The notes: generated from the letters alone by a model not told the origin. DNA of 64,000 bases from Polaribacter sp. (GCA_028343155.1 JAOLXX010000004.1:1-64000); one strand, 5' to 3'; positions 8,652 to 18,635 are shown, counted from the stretch's first letter. Program-made: numbers and translations.

Positions 8652-9479
8652 TTGAATAAAATAAAAAATAACGCTTCTTGGAAACACAGACTTCATGAAA
8701 TTATTTATGAAGCAGATACGCAGGCTGGTAAAGTATTTGATGTTGTTTTATTAATTGCAATTCTTGCCAGTGTTTTATTAGTAATGCTAGAAAGTGTAGA
8801 AAGTTTTGATACAAAATATCATTCCTTTTTAGATATTTCTGAATGGGTAATTACCCTCCTATTTTCGATAGAATATGTTTTAAGAATAATCGCTATTAAG
8901 AAACCTTTAAGATATATTTTTAGCTTTTATGGACTGATCGATTTGCTATCAACAATGCCTAAATACCTTTCATTATTTTTTGTTGGCTCACATCACCTTG
9001 CAGCTCTAAGAGCATTGCGTTTACTAAGAATTTTTAGAATTTTAAAATTGGCAAGATACATTGGTGCTTCTAATAAATTGTTAATTGCTTTAAAAGCGAG
9101 TAAAGCTAAAATTGCAGTTTTTTTATTTTTTGTCGTTATTTTGTGCATCATCTTAGGGACGATAATGTACATGATTGAAGGAGCCGAAAATGGCTTTACA
9201 AGTATCCCAAGAAGTGTCTATTGGGCAATCGTAACATTAACGACTGTAGGCTATGGAGACATTGCACCTCATTCACCTTTTGGACAGTTAATTGCAAGTG
9301 CTGTTATGATTTTAGGATATGCAATTATTGCAATTCCTACTGGAATTGTAAGCTCTGAAATGACAAAAAATCGTGATAATGAAATAGAGACAAACACACA
9401 AGTATGTCCAAGTTGTGCGGTAGAAAACCATAAAGATGGAGCAGATTTTTGTTATAACTGTGGTAGTAAATTGAATTAA
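8652..9479 (+). CDS. Voltage-gated-type K+ channel with C-terminal zinc ribbon
   Basis: A 275-residue inner-membrane protein with six segments. The S4 helix has spaced arginines (RALRLLRIFRILKLAR, 120-135), and the pore selectivity filter is TVGYGD (198-203), diagnostic of potassium channels. After the last helix a short cytoplasmic tail carries CPSC...CYNC (C252, C255, C267, C270), a predicted zinc ribbon. TTG start. Its stop directly abuts the miaA start. Gating ligand unknown. Confidence 0.9.
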   Translation: MNKIKNNASWKHRLHEIIYEADTQAGKVFDVVLLIAILASVLLVMLESVESFDTKYHSFLDISEWVITLLFSIEYVLRIIAIKKPLRYIFSFYGLIDLLSTMPKYLSLFFVGSHHLAALRALRLLRIFRILKLARYIGASNKLLIALKASKAKIAVFLFFVVILCIILGTIMYMIEGAENGFTSIPRSVYWAIVTLTTVGYGDIAPHSPFGQLIASAVMILGYAIIAIPTGIVSSEMTKNRDNEIETNTQVCPSCAVENHKDGADFCYNCGSKLN

Positions 9480-10403
9480 ATGACTTCAAATAACATTCTA
9501 ATCACTATTGTGGGGCCAACGGCTATTGGTAAAACAGCGTTGAGTATCCAACTAGCAAATCATTTTAAAAGCGATATTATTTCTTGTGATTCGCGTCAGT
9601 TTTTCAAGGAAATGACAATTGGCACAGCAGTTCCTAATACTGATGAGTTAGCGGCTGCCACTCATCATTTTATTCAAAACAGAAGTATTTTAGAAGAGTA
9701 TAATGTTGGAGCTTTTGAAAGAGATGCACTCAAAAAATTAGACGAACTCTTTTCAGAAAACCCCATTCAAATTATGGTTGGTGGTTCTGGCCTCTATGTA
9801 GATGCTGTTTTGAAAGGCTTGGATTATTTTCCAAAAGTAGCTCCAGAAATTCGACAAACATTAACCCTACAATTGGAAAAAGAAGGTATTGAATTTCTTC
9901 AAAATAAATTAAAAGAATTAGATTTCGAAACGTACAACATTATTGAATTAAAAAATCCAAAAAGACTTATTAGAGCGCTAGAAATTTGCATTGGAACAGG
10001 CACGCCTTATTCCACTTTTAAAAACAAACCAAAAATACCTAGAAATTTTCATTCGATAAAAATAGGACTAAACGCAGACAGGGAGGTTGTTTATAATCGT
10101 ATAAATAGGCGGGTAGATATCATGATTAAAAATGGTTTGTTAGAAGAAGCAAAAAAATTACAGCAATATAAAAATTTGAATGCGCTTCAAACTGTGGGGT
10201 ATCGAGAATTATTTTCTTGTTTTGAGGGAGATTTCACCAAGGAATTTGCCATTTCAGAAATAAAAAAGAATACAAGAAGGTTTGCAAAAAGACAAGAAAC
10301 TTGGTTCAAAAGAGATGAAAACACGTTGTGGTTTGATCATTTAACAGAAACTAATGCTATCATTGCTAAAATTTCTGATAAAATTAACATTTTAAATGGC
10401 TAA
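9480..10403 (+). CDS. miaA: tRNA dimethylallyltransferase MiaA
   Basis: Transfers a dimethylallyl group to adenosine 37 of tRNAs reading UNN codons, making i6A. The 307-residue protein has the P-loop GPTAIGKT (12-19), the DSRQFF motif, GGSGLYVDAVLKGL and the C-terminal RRFAKRQETWFKRD motif. The ATG begins at the last base-adjacent position after the channel gene, implying translational coupling. A later gene in this window, miaE, acts on the same modification. Confidence 0.95.
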   Translation: MTSNNILITIVGPTAIGKTALSIQLANHFKSDIISCDSRQFFKEMTIGTAVPNTDELAAATHHFIQNRSILEEYNVGAFERDALKKLDELFSENPIQIMVGGSGLYVDAVLKGLDYFPKVAPEIRQTLTLQLEKEGIEFLQNKLKELDFETYNIIELKNPKRLIRALEICIGTGTPYSTFKNKPKIPRNFHSIKIGLNADREVVYNRINRRVDIMIKNGLLEEAKKLQQYKNLNALQTVGYRELFSCFEGDFTKEFAISEIKKNTRRFAKRQETWFKRDENTLWFDHLTETNAIIAKISDKINILNG

Positions 10404-10409
10404 CAGATT

Positions 10410-10438
10410 TTTGTAATTCATTCCCTTTTATACCTTTG
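10410..10438 (+). promoter_or_regulatory. Promoter of the OmpH/Skp-like gene
   Basis: TTTG (10410-10413), a 17-nt spacer and TACCTTTG (10431-10438) fit the Bacteroidota consensus, 21 nt before the ATG at 10460. The box overlaps an upstream in-frame TTG at 10436, so that codon is unlikely to be the start. Confidence 0.6.
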
Positions 10439-10459
10439 TCGCATAAAAAACAGAAAGAC

Positions 10460-10975
10460 ATGAAATCAAAAATTATACTTATTTGTATTGCTTTATTAAG
10501 TACCGTTGCTATTGCACAAACTAAGCTTGGTACTATTGATAGCAATTATATTGTAAATTTAATGCCAGAAACAACAGTTGTATTAAAAAAGTCTCAAGAG
10601 TACGGAGCAAAATTAGACACTGCGTTTTCTATCAAAGTAACAGCATATCAAACAAAAGTGGAAGCTTTTAAAAAGAATGAAAAAACACTTGGCGCATTAG
10701 CAAAACAAGCAGATTATAAAGAGCTTACAGAAATGGAAGCGGATATTCAAAAATACCAACAAAATGGAAATAAGTTAATTCAATTGAAAAAAGAAGAGTT
10801 AATGCGTCCTTTATATACTAAATTAAGTGATGCTATCGCTATCATTGCAAAAGCAGAAGGATATACACAAATTTTAACATTAACAGGGAATGAATTTGCT
10901 TACATTGATAACAAATTTGACATTACAGACCTAGTAATCAAAAATTTAGGCATTCAAATTCCTGCTGCTAAATAA
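10460..10975 (+). CDS. OmpH/Skp-family periplasmic chaperone
   Basis: A 171-residue secreted protein with signal peptide MKSKIILICIALLSTVAIAQ cleaved near residue 20, followed by KLGTIDSNYIV and a charged helical middle (about 60-115), the pattern of OmpH/Skp holdases that escort outer-membrane proteins. The ATG at 10460 is preferred over an upstream TTG because it puts the signal peptide at the N-terminus and lies downstream of the promoter box. It is monocistronic with a strong terminator. Confidence 0.85.
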   Translation: MKSKIILICIALLSTVAIAQTKLGTIDSNYIVNLMPETTVVLKKSQEYGAKLDTAFSIKVTAYQTKVEAFKKNEKTLGALAKQADYKELTEMEADIQKYQQNGNKLIQLKKEELMRPLYTKLSDAIAIIAKAEGYTQILTLTGNEFAYIDNKFDITDLVIKNLGIQIPAAK

Positions 10976-11004
10976 TTGATTATTTATTCTCAGAAAATAT
11001 TTTA

Positions 11005-11037
11005 AAAACCTCACAAAATTGTGAGGTTTTTTTTTTT
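11005..11037 (+). terminator. Rho-independent terminator after OmpH-like gene
   Basis: The hairpin AAACCTCACaaaattGTGAGGTTT is followed by a run of T, 30 nt after the OmpH-like stop. Confidence 0.9.
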
Positions 11038-11096
11038 TAAAAACGTACATGTTTTTTTCCTGCTGGATTACTACAAAATCATCATTTTCTGAAAAA

Positions 11097-11750
11097 CTAA
11101 TACACCTCCTTTTTCAACAACTCAGGAAACTTCTTTTTAAAGGCATTTAATCGCGGTATAGAAACGGCTCTTATATACCTATGATTTGGATTTCTTCTTT
11201 CAAAATCTTGGTGGTATTTTTCAGCTTCGTAAAACGTTGTTTGCATTATAACTTCAGTAGCAATTTCACCATTATAAACCTCTTTATTTAGTTTGAAGAT
11301 TTTATTTTCTATGGCTAATTTCTCTGTAGCATTCGTATAAAAAGCAATAGACCGATATTGGGATCCATAGTCTGGATGTTGACCATTGACGGTTGTAGGA
11401 TTATGAGAACCAAAAAAAACGGCAACCAAAGTTTCAAAAGAAACAATTTTTGGGTTATAATAAACTGCGACAGTTTCAGAATGACCGGTAGTACCTGTCC
11501 CTATAGATCGATAGGTTGGATTTTTTGTAAAACCACCCGCATACCCAGAAATAGCTTCTTCTACCCCTTTTACGCTCTCAAAAATAGCTTCAACACACCA
11601 AAAGCATCCACTTGCAAAATAAGCAATTTTGGTGTTTTCGTTAGATAAATAAACTGCTTTAGGTTTAATTTCCTTTTTATCAGAAAAACCAAAACAAGAA
11701 ATTAATATTACAGAGAAACATACTACGGTAATACATTTTAAAACATTCAT
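11097..11750 (-). CDS. msrA: Peptide-methionine (S)-S-oxide reductase MsrA, lipoprotein
   Basis: Repairs oxidised methionine. The 217-residue protein has a lipoprotein signal (LISC, C19), so this copy is exported and probably membrane-anchored. The active site is GCFWCVE with catalytic C49, followed by GYAGG, GHSETVAV and the QYRS motif. Convergent with the OmpH-like gene and divergent from dnaX. Confident assignment. Confidence 0.95.
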   Translation of the reverse strand: MNVLKCITVVCFSVILISCFGFSDKKEIKPKAVYLSNENTKIAYFASGCFWCVEAIFESVKGVEEAISGYAGGFTKNPTYRSIGTGTTGHSETVAVYYNPKIVSFETLVAVFFGSHNPTTVNGQHPDYGSQYRSIAFYTNATEKLAIENKIFKLNKEVYNGEIATEVIMQTTFYEAEKYHQDFERRNPNHRYIRAVSIPRLNAFKKKFPELLKKEVY

Positions 11751-11920
11751 ATTTCAAATAATTAGATTGATTAAAGAAAATTGTACTAAAATATTATATT
11801 TATGGTAGTACAATTATCCGAACTTTAATTTAAACAATAACAATATTAACTATATAGTCTTAACAAAATACTCCTATTTACAAGTTGTTTACAACTTTAG
11901 CATTTTGTTAAGAAACCTCC

Positions 11921-11951
11921 TTGTAAAAAAAGAAGTAGATACTTACTTTTG
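11921..11951 (+). promoter_or_regulatory. Promoter of dnaX
   Basis: TTG (11921-11923), a 20-nt spacer and TACTTTTG (11944-11951) match the Bacteroidota consensus closely, 22 nt before the dnaX ATG. Confidence 0.75.
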
Positions 11952-11973
11952 TTTGACAAATATTTTTCAATAA

Positions 11974-13662
11974 ATGGAGCATTTTATAGTTTCTGCGCGT
12001 AAGTACCGTCCTCAAAATTTTAAGGATGTTGTAGGGCAACAAGCTATTACTAATACCTTAGAAAATGCTATAAAAAACAATCATTTAGCACAAGCCCTAT
12101 TATTTACAGGTCCACGTGGAGTTGGCAAGACATCTTGTGCTAGAATATTGGCAAAAAATATCAATCAACAAGATACAACGTTTTCTGAAGACGAAGACTT
12201 TGCTTTTAATATTTTTGAGTTGGATGCAGCTTCTAATAATTCTGTAGATGATATTAGAAGTTTAACAGACCAAGTTCGAATTCCGCCTCAAACAGGTAAG
12301 TATAAGGTGTATATTATAGATGAAGTACACATGTTGTCTCAAGCAGCATTTAATGCTTTCTTGAAGACACTAGAAGAACCACCTGCTCATGCTATTTTTA
12401 TTCTAGCAACGACTGAAAAACATAAAATTATTCCTACTATTTTATCTCGATGTCAAATTTTTGACTTCAAAAGAATTGGTGTTTTGGATGCTAAAAATTA
12501 TCTAAAAGTAATTTGTGATAAAGAAAATATTACAGCTGAAGATGATGCTTTGCATGTGATTGCTCAAAAAGCAGATGGCGCAATGAGAGATGCTTTATCT
12601 ATTTTTGATAGAGTTGTTAGTTTTTCTGGAAGCAATCTAACCAGAAAGGCAGTTACCGAAAATCTAAACGTATTAGACTACGAAACGTACTTTAATATGA
12701 CTGATTTGTTGTTAGAAAACAAAATTCCTCAAGTATTAAATGCATTTAATGATGTGTTAGCAAAAGGTTTTGAAGGCCATCATTTTATCAATGGTTTGGC
12801 AAGTCATTTTAGAGATTTATTAGTCGCTAAAGATAAAGTAACTTTAGAATTACTTGAAGTGGGTGATGCAACAAAAAAGAACTATTTAGAACAAGCCACA
12901 AAGGCAAGTATTCCTTTTTTAATGCAGGCTATTCAGAAAGCCAATGCGTGTGATTTAAACTATAGGGCTAGTAAAAATCAGCGATTACTCGTAGAATTAA
13001 CCATCATGCAAGTTGCCTCTATCACTTTTGATGGAGAAAAAAAAAAGTCAGCTAATTACATAATTCCTGCTACTTTTTTTCAAGCACTTTCTCCTGCTTT
13101 AAAAACGGTTGCAACACCAATTCAGAAAAAAATAATAATTGAGACACCTCCAACTATTGAGATACCAAAACCCAAGTTAGAAAAACCAATTTTAAATTCT
13201 GTAGTAAGACGCACTTCTTCCCTATCGTTAAAGAGTATTCACCAGAAAAAAACAACTATAAAAACGGATATTGAAGTAAATTATGACAATCATCCCAAAA
13301 CTATTTTTACAGAAAAAACATTGCAAGAACTTTGGAAAGCTTATGTTACTACATTAAATGAAAAAGGGGAACGAAGTATGGCTTCTATTGTAGGATCTGA
13401 TTTACCAAAACTAGGAAAAAATTTTAAAATTTCATTTACAGTACCTAATAAATTAATGGAAGATCAATTTAGAAAAGGAAGAACAAAATTATTGAACTTT
13501 TTAAGAGAAAAATTAAATAATTTTGGAATTGAGATTCTTGTAACTTTAAATGAAACTGTTGAAAAGAAATTTGCTTATACTCCACTAGAAAAGTATAAAA
13601 AAATGAAAGAAATAAATCCTCTTGTAGAAAAATTAATTCAAACTTTTGAATTAGACCTCTAA
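11974..13662 (+). CDS. dnaX: DNA polymerase III subunit gamma/tau
   Basis: Clamp-loader ATPase of the replisome, 562 residues. Walker A is GPRGVGKT (46-53), Walker B is IIDEVH (114-119), and the SRC arginine-finger region LSRCQIFDF follows. The four-cysteine zinc module normally found between the P-loop helix and LDAASNN is missing: the segment KNINQQDTTFSEDEDFAF contains no cysteine. The C-terminal third (from about 370) is a divergent tau-like region. Its stop codon overlaps that of the convergent antiporter gene. Confidence 0.93.
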   Translation: MEHFIVSARKYRPQNFKDVVGQQAITNTLENAIKNNHLAQALLFTGPRGVGKTSCARILAKNINQQDTTFSEDEDFAFNIFELDAASNNSVDDIRSLTDQVRIPPQTGKYKVYIIDEVHMLSQAAFNAFLKTLEEPPAHAIFILATTEKHKIIPTILSRCQIFDFKRIGVLDAKNYLKVICDKENITAEDDALHVIAQKADGAMRDALSIFDRVVSFSGSNLTRKAVTENLNVLDYETYFNMTDLLLENKIPQVLNAFNDVLAKGFEGHHFINGLASHFRDLLVAKDKVTLELLEVGDATKKNYLEQATKASIPFLMQAIQKANACDLNYRASKNQRLLVELTIMQVASITFDGEKKKSANYIIPATFFQALSPALKTVATPIQKKIIIETPPTIEIPKPKLEKPILNSVVRRTSSLSLKSIHQKKTTIKTDIEVNYDNHPKTIFTEKTLQELWKAYVTTLNEKGERSMASIVGSDLPKLGKNFKISFTVPNKLMEDQFRKGRTKLLNFLREKLNNFGIEILVTLNETVEKKFAYTPLEKYKKMKEINPLVEKLIQTFELDL

Positions 13663-15485
13663 GGTTTAAATTCTTTTCCTAAATAAATTAAGCTACAATT
13701 ATCTTTTGGTAGTTCGATTTTTTCAAATTCTGGGATTAAAAAAAGTCTTCCTCCTTTTTTAACAAATAAAGGCACAGATTTTAATTCATTAAAGCATTTA
13801 GATAGCACTTTCCTATAAACTTTTTCAGTGGTTATTTCGATTTCATGAATTTCAGGATTGTCTCTATACGCCTCACTTAAATTTAAATAATCGTCTTTAG
13901 GTGTTAAGAATTTTGTTTGATTTTCAACAGGTAAGTTTGTATTTAAAACCTCTTTTGAAGTTGCCAATCTATAAGCCCCTTGCTCTCCAAAATATTTAGA
14001 AAAACTATCGACTGCATAAGTATTGACAGCTTCACTACCTGTCATTGCAATTAAATAACCAACATCATTTAATTCTATATTATCAGATAAATCTTGATTA
14101 TAAATATCTATTTGAAAAGCCTCTAAATCAGACTTTATAGCCTGTGCTATAAAGTCTTTATTCGAATCAATTAATATAACTCTTTTACCGTTATCTTTTA
14201 AGTACTTCGCAATTAATCTTGCTGGACTTGAAGCACCAACAAATAAAATTGCATCCGAAGTTTTTAGAAGAACACCTACAATTTTTGCAAATAACCTTGC
14301 TGTTGTTGCATTAAATAAAACGGTTCCTAAAACAATCATAAAAACCAATGGTGTAATGTATTCTGCTCCATATACTCCCTGTTTTAGTAACTTACTTCCA
14401 AATAAAGAAGCAATCCCTGCAGCCACAATTCCTCGAGGCCCTACCCAACTTATAAACAACTTTTCGTTCAATTTTAGTTTAGAATTTCGGGTACTTGCAA
14501 AAACTGCTAATGGTCTTATTATAAAGACAACGATTGCAAAAAGCACCGCTGTTCTCCATGTATATAGCAGTAACAAATCTTCAATATTTATATTTGCTGA
14601 TAATAGGATAAATAAGATAGAAATTAATAAAACGCTTAACGATTCTTTAAAGTAAAGTAACTCTTTTAAATTTGCTAATTTTCCGTTTCCTAAAACCATT
14701 CCCATTACAACAACAGCCAATAAACCAGATTCATGTGCAAACATTTCTGATAAAACAAAAACTAATAAAACTGCTGACAATGAAACTACATTTAACAAAT
14801 AATGTGGTATCAGTTTTTTATTGATCGAAAAAGCCAAAGCATGTGCAAAGGTAAATCCGAAAGTCGTCCCAAAAAGTAAAATTTTACTAAATTCCATTAA
14901 AGCCGTTTTTGTAAAACCACTTCCTCCCCCAACACTAATAAACTCAAAAACTAATACTGCGACTAAGGCTCCAATGGGATCTATTAAAATACCTTCCCAT
15001 TTTAAAACGGTAGAAATGTCTTTTTTTAAAGGTATATTTCTTAAAATCGGTGTAATAACTGTAGGTCCTGTAACAATAATTAACCCAGAAAACAAGAATG
15101 AAAGTTCCCAACCTAAATCAAAAATAAAATGAGCTACAATTCCCGCACCAAAAAAAGTAATGGCAGATCCTAAAGTGATTAATTTAGTAATTACAGGCCC
15201 TACGTTTTTTATTTCACTTCTTTTTAAAGTCAACCCCCCTTCAAAAAGCACAATACTAATGGCTAAAGAAACGAAGTAATACAATCCATCTCCTGGGAAA
15301 AGCCCTTTTTTACCATTCCAAATTGGTTCTATCCATTTTGTACCATCTTCACTTAAAAATGCTGCAGCAATTGGTCCTACTAATAAACCAATTAATATCA
15401 AAGGTAAGATTGCTGGTATTTTAAATTTCCATGCTACCCATTGTGCTAGTATCCCTAAAATAATAATCCCTGCTAATTCTAACAT
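13659..15485 (-). CDS. CPA1-type cation:proton antiporter with nucleotide-binding tail
   Basis: A 608-residue inner-membrane antiporter (NhaP/KefB-like). The first 400 residues carry about 12 helices, including FEGGLTL, LIDPIGALVAVLVF and SWVGPRGIVAAG, typical of Na+(K+)/H+ antiporters. From about 412 a Rossmann-like TrkA_N segment (AILFVGASSPARLIAKYL) and a TrkA_C-like end follow, suggesting regulation by a nucleotide ligand. Ion specificity is not determinable. It shares its stop region with dnaX, and its terminator, if any, lies inside dnaX. Confidence 0.88.
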   Translation of the reverse strand: MLELAGIIILGILAQWVAWKFKIPAILPLILIGLLVGPIAAAFLSEDGTKWIEPIWNGKKGLFPGDGLYYFVSLAISIVLFEGGLTLKRSEIKNVGPVITKLITLGSAITFFGAGIVAHFIFDLGWELSFLFSGLIIVTGPTVITPILRNIPLKKDISTVLKWEGILIDPIGALVAVLVFEFISVGGGSGFTKTALMEFSKILLFGTTFGFTFAHALAFSINKKLIPHYLLNVVSLSAVLLVFVLSEMFAHESGLLAVVVMGMVLGNGKLANLKELLYFKESLSVLLISILFILLSANINIEDLLLLYTWRTAVLFAIVVFIIRPLAVFASTRNSKLKLNEKLFISWVGPRGIVAAGIASLFGSKLLKQGVYGAEYITPLVFMIVLGTVLFNATTARLFAKIVGVLLKTSDAILFVGASSPARLIAKYLKDNGKRVILIDSNKDFIAQAIKSDLEAFQIDIYNQDLSDNIELNDVGYLIAMTGSEAVNTYAVDSFSKYFGEQGAYRLATSKEVLNTNLPVENQTKFLTPKDDYLNLSEAYRDNPEIHEIEITTEKVYRKVLSKCFNELKSVPLFVKKGGRLFLIPEFEKIELPKDNCSLIYLGKEFKP

Positions 15486-15606
15486 ATTTTCAAATTTAAA
15501 AAGTAAATTTAAGAATCTTTGGGCACCATAAAAATAAAAATATTGTTTTTTTCATTCTTGTAAAGTCACTATATTGTGCCTAATACAGAACCTTTAAACT
15601 ACTTTT

Positions 15607-16440
15607 TTGCAAAAAATTCATAAAATTTTAATTGGTGTTGCTTTTTCACCAAACTTAAAACCAAATATATTTGAAGCTGTAAGGCTTGCAAATATGTTTG
15701 ATGCTGAATTAGTTGGCGTACATGTCGGTACTAAATCTAATAAAAAAAAAACAGATCTAAAAGCCCTTTTATCAAAAGCAGATCCTTTAAAAAAGCCTTT
15801 CAAAACAATTTGGAAAGAAGGAAATCCTGTCAATGTAATCATAGAAACGTGTGCTTCAGAACAAATAGACCTGCTTATTTTGGGTGCAATTCAAAAAGAA
15901 AATCTATTAAAATACTATGTAGGTTCTATTGCTAGAAAAATTACAAGAAAAGCACCTTGTTCAGTATTGCTTCTTATTAAACCTTCTGTCTTAAGAGTTG
16001 CATGTAATCACATTGTTGTCAATGGATTAAAAGACGACAGAACTGAAGAAACAATAAAAACAGCCTTTGTTTTTTCTAAACTGTTACATTGTAATAAGAT
16101 TACAATTGTTGAAGAAGTTAGCCAGGGAGAATTACATGTTAAAGTTAGTGATGACAAGACTTTGCGTAAATCTAGTATTGCAAGGGAAAGGTTAAGCACG
16201 AGAGAAAACCAACGTGTAAAACACATCTTAGAAGATATTAAAAGTAAAAATATTACTGTAAATACACAGCCTATTTTTGGAAAAAGAGGTTATTCTATAG
16301 GGCATTATGCAAAAGTAAAAAGAGCGGATTTATTAGTGATGAATGCGCCGAACAAACTCGGTTTTTTCGATCGGATTTTTCCACACGATATTGAGTATAT
16401 TTTATCTGAATTACCAACGGATGTTTTAATTGTAAAATAG
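15607..16440 (+). CDS. Tandem universal stress protein (UspA family)
   Basis: A 277-residue cytoplasmic protein with two Usp folds. The first (1-125) ends in GSIARKITRKAPCSVLL, the family's ATP-binding G-x-x-x-x motif region; the second (130-277) ends with LPTDVLIVK. TTG start. It abuts the SulP transporter gene (stop and ATG adjacent), so it may regulate or sense the state of that transporter. The binding ligand is not predictable. Confidence 0.82.
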   Translation: MQKIHKILIGVAFSPNLKPNIFEAVRLANMFDAELVGVHVGTKSNKKKTDLKALLSKADPLKKPFKTIWKEGNPVNVIIETCASEQIDLLILGAIQKENLLKYYVGSIARKITRKAPCSVLLLIKPSVLRVACNHIVVNGLKDDRTEETIKTAFVFSKLLHCNKITIVEEVSQGELHVKVSDDKTLRKSSIARERLSTRENQRVKHILEDIKSKNITVNTQPIFGKRGYSIGHYAKVKRADLLVMNAPNKLGFFDRIFPHDIEYILSELPTDVLIVK

Positions 16441-18630
16441 ATGGAGAAGAAAAAGGCTTTTAAAACGTTTTTAAGTGACATTCCACAGAACTTGTTCTCT
16501 GGTTTTGTTGTATCATTAATTGCACTTCCTTTGGGCCTAGGATTGGCCCTAGCTTCTGGCGCTCCTCCTATTTCAGGAGTTATTGCTGCCATCGTTGGTG
16601 GTACTGTCGTTTCCTTAATTGGGGGGGCAAACGTAACAATAACGGGACCTGGAAATGGCTTGGTCGTTGTCATTCTCGCTTCAATAACAACACTGGGCGA
16701 AGGGAACATGCAACAAGGTTTTTTATATACGTTAGCTGCCATTGTTATCTCTGGAGTAATCATGATTATTCTTGGTTTTATTAGAATGGGGTCTTTAGGT
16801 GATTTCTTTCCTGGCTCTGCAATTCAGGGAATGTTGGCTGCCATTGGTATTGGTATTTTTGCCAAACAAATTCACGTAATGTTTGGTAATTTAGAGGCAA
16901 AAGGAAGTATTATCGAGTTGCTTTTACACATACCGGAAGGCATTCTAAACCTTATAAAAACTACTGATTCTAGTATGTTTTATGCAGGGTTGGTAGGAAT
17001 TGGAAGTTTTTTAATTATGGTTTTTTATAGCAAAATAAGAAATCGATATTTTCAGTTAATTCCTGCGCCGATGTGGATTGTCGTTTTAAGTGTAGGAATG
17101 TATTATTATTTTGAGTTGGTTGCTACTTCAGCATATCCAATAGATAAAAGGCTACTAATTTCACTTCCAGACGATATTTTATCCAATTTTGCGTTTCCAG
17201 ATTTTTCAAAAATATACCATGCCAATTTTATAAATGCGGTCATAGCAATTACTTTAATTGCAAGTATAGAAAGTTTATTAAGTATTAAAGCAGTAGATAA
17301 ACTTGATCCTCTGAAAAGACGCTCGAATGTAAATAAAGACATTCGAGCTTTAGGTATTGCTACCGTAATTAGTGGTTTTTTAGGCGGATTAAATGTAGTC
17401 ACAGTAATTGCAAGAAGCTCTGTAAATGTAAATAATAAAGGAACAAATAGATCTGCCAACTTTTTTCATGCCGCTTTTTTAGTTGCTTTTATTTTATTAT
17501 TTGCAACCGAATTGCGCAAAATTCCGCTGCCTGCTTTGGCTGCCATTTTAGTTTTTACGGGCTATAAATTAGCGTCTCCAAACAATATTAAAAAAATTTT
17601 TAGCATAGGTTCTGAACAATTAATTATCTTTTTAATCACATTATTTACGACCATCCTAACGAGTTTAATTACAGGCATAATTGTTGGTATTTTAATCACA
17701 TTCATCATTCATGTTATCATCAATAAAAACATCCTTTTATTTATAAAAAATATTTTAAAGCCGAATGTTTTAATGTTTAAAGAAGAAGGAAAATACTATG
17801 TGAGTGTAAAAAACTTTTCTAGTTTTTTAAACTACACAAAACTAAAAACGAAACTCGATCAAATTCCTGAATCAGAAGAAGCAATTATCGATTTCTCATT
17901 GTGTGATTTTGTAGATCATTCTGTGATGGAAAACATGAATAATTATACAGAATCTTTCACAAGAAAAGGAGGCCATTTTGAGGTAATTGGCTTGGATGAC
18001 TCTAAATCTGGAAGTGAGCACCCATTTGCATTACGGAAAATTTTACCAAAACAAATCATTCCAAAAGAAGGTGTTTTAACTAAAAGGCAAAAATCTATTC
18101 AGAAGATTAGTGAAGAAATGCATTGGAAATATTATGCTTTTTCTGCACAAGAAACAGAAGAACTACCCACTTTTGGATATTTTAAGACGCGTAAAATAGA
18201 CAAAGTGTCTAATGTACTTTCAAACGAAGATTGTACCATTATGGATGTCCAATTTTCCGAAGGTGAAATGATTGCAAAACAAGTTATTAAGGCAACAATA
18301 CTTCACATTCACACAACAAAGCCTGTTCCGTCTTTCACGCTAGACAGGGAAGGTATTTTTGAATACCTCTTAGATTTTGCGGGTTACAAAGACATTCATA
18401 TAGAAGGACATTCAGACTTTACCAGACGTTTTTATTTGTCTGGAAAAAATCAAGAAAAGATAAGAGCCTTTTTTTCAGATGAATTAGTTTTGTTCTTTGA
18501 AAGTAACAAACAATATCATATTGAAGCAACAATAAATGGGCTTTTAGTTATTGGTAATGAACGTTTATCTAGTGTAAAAGAAATTAAAGCGCTTGCCTAT
18601 TTTGGAATGGGGCTACAAAAAACAATATAA
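16441..18630 (+). CDS. SulP-family anion transporter with STAS and extra C-terminal domain
   Basis: A 729-residue membrane protein. The first 420 residues contain the SulP transmembrane core (SLIALPLGLGLALASGAPP near 25-43; NVTITGPGNG). Such proteins move sulfate, bicarbonate or other anions. A STAS-like domain follows at about 440-535. Residues 540-729 form an additional soluble domain I do not recognise, with EEMHWKYYAF, VMDVQFSEGE-like beta strands and a C-terminal LLVIGNERLSS. It is cotranscribed with the Usp gene upstream and miaE 5 nt downstream. The substrate is unknown; bicarbonate is an attractive guess for a marine bacterium. Confidence 0.85.
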   Translation: MEKKKAFKTFLSDIPQNLFSGFVVSLIALPLGLGLALASGAPPISGVIAAIVGGTVVSLIGGANVTITGPGNGLVVVILASITTLGEGNMQQGFLYTLAAIVISGVIMIILGFIRMGSLGDFFPGSAIQGMLAAIGIGIFAKQIHVMFGNLEAKGSIIELLLHIPEGILNLIKTTDSSMFYAGLVGIGSFLIMVFYSKIRNRYFQLIPAPMWIVVLSVGMYYYFELVATSAYPIDKRLLISLPDDILSNFAFPDFSKIYHANFINAVIAITLIASIESLLSIKAVDKLDPLKRRSNVNKDIRALGIATVISGFLGGLNVVTVIARSSVNVNNKGTNRSANFFHAAFLVAFILLFATELRKIPLPALAAILVFTGYKLASPNNIKKIFSIGSEQLIIFLITLFTTILTSLITGIIVGILITFIIHVIINKNILLFIKNILKPNVLMFKEEGKYYVSVKNFSSFLNYTKLKTKLDQIPESEEAIIDFSLCDFVDHSVMENMNNYTESFTRKGGHFEVIGLDDSKSGSEHPFALRKILPKQIIPKEGVLTKRQKSIQKISEEMHWKYYAFSAQETEELPTFGYFKTRKIDKVSNVLSNEDCTIMDVQFSEGEMIAKQVIKATILHIHTTKPVPSFTLDREGIFEYLLDFAGYKDIHIEGHSDFTRRFYLSGKNQEKIRAFFSDELVLFFESNKQYHIEATINGLLVIGNERLSSVKEIKALAYFGMGLQKTI

Positions 18631-18635
18631 TTAGG

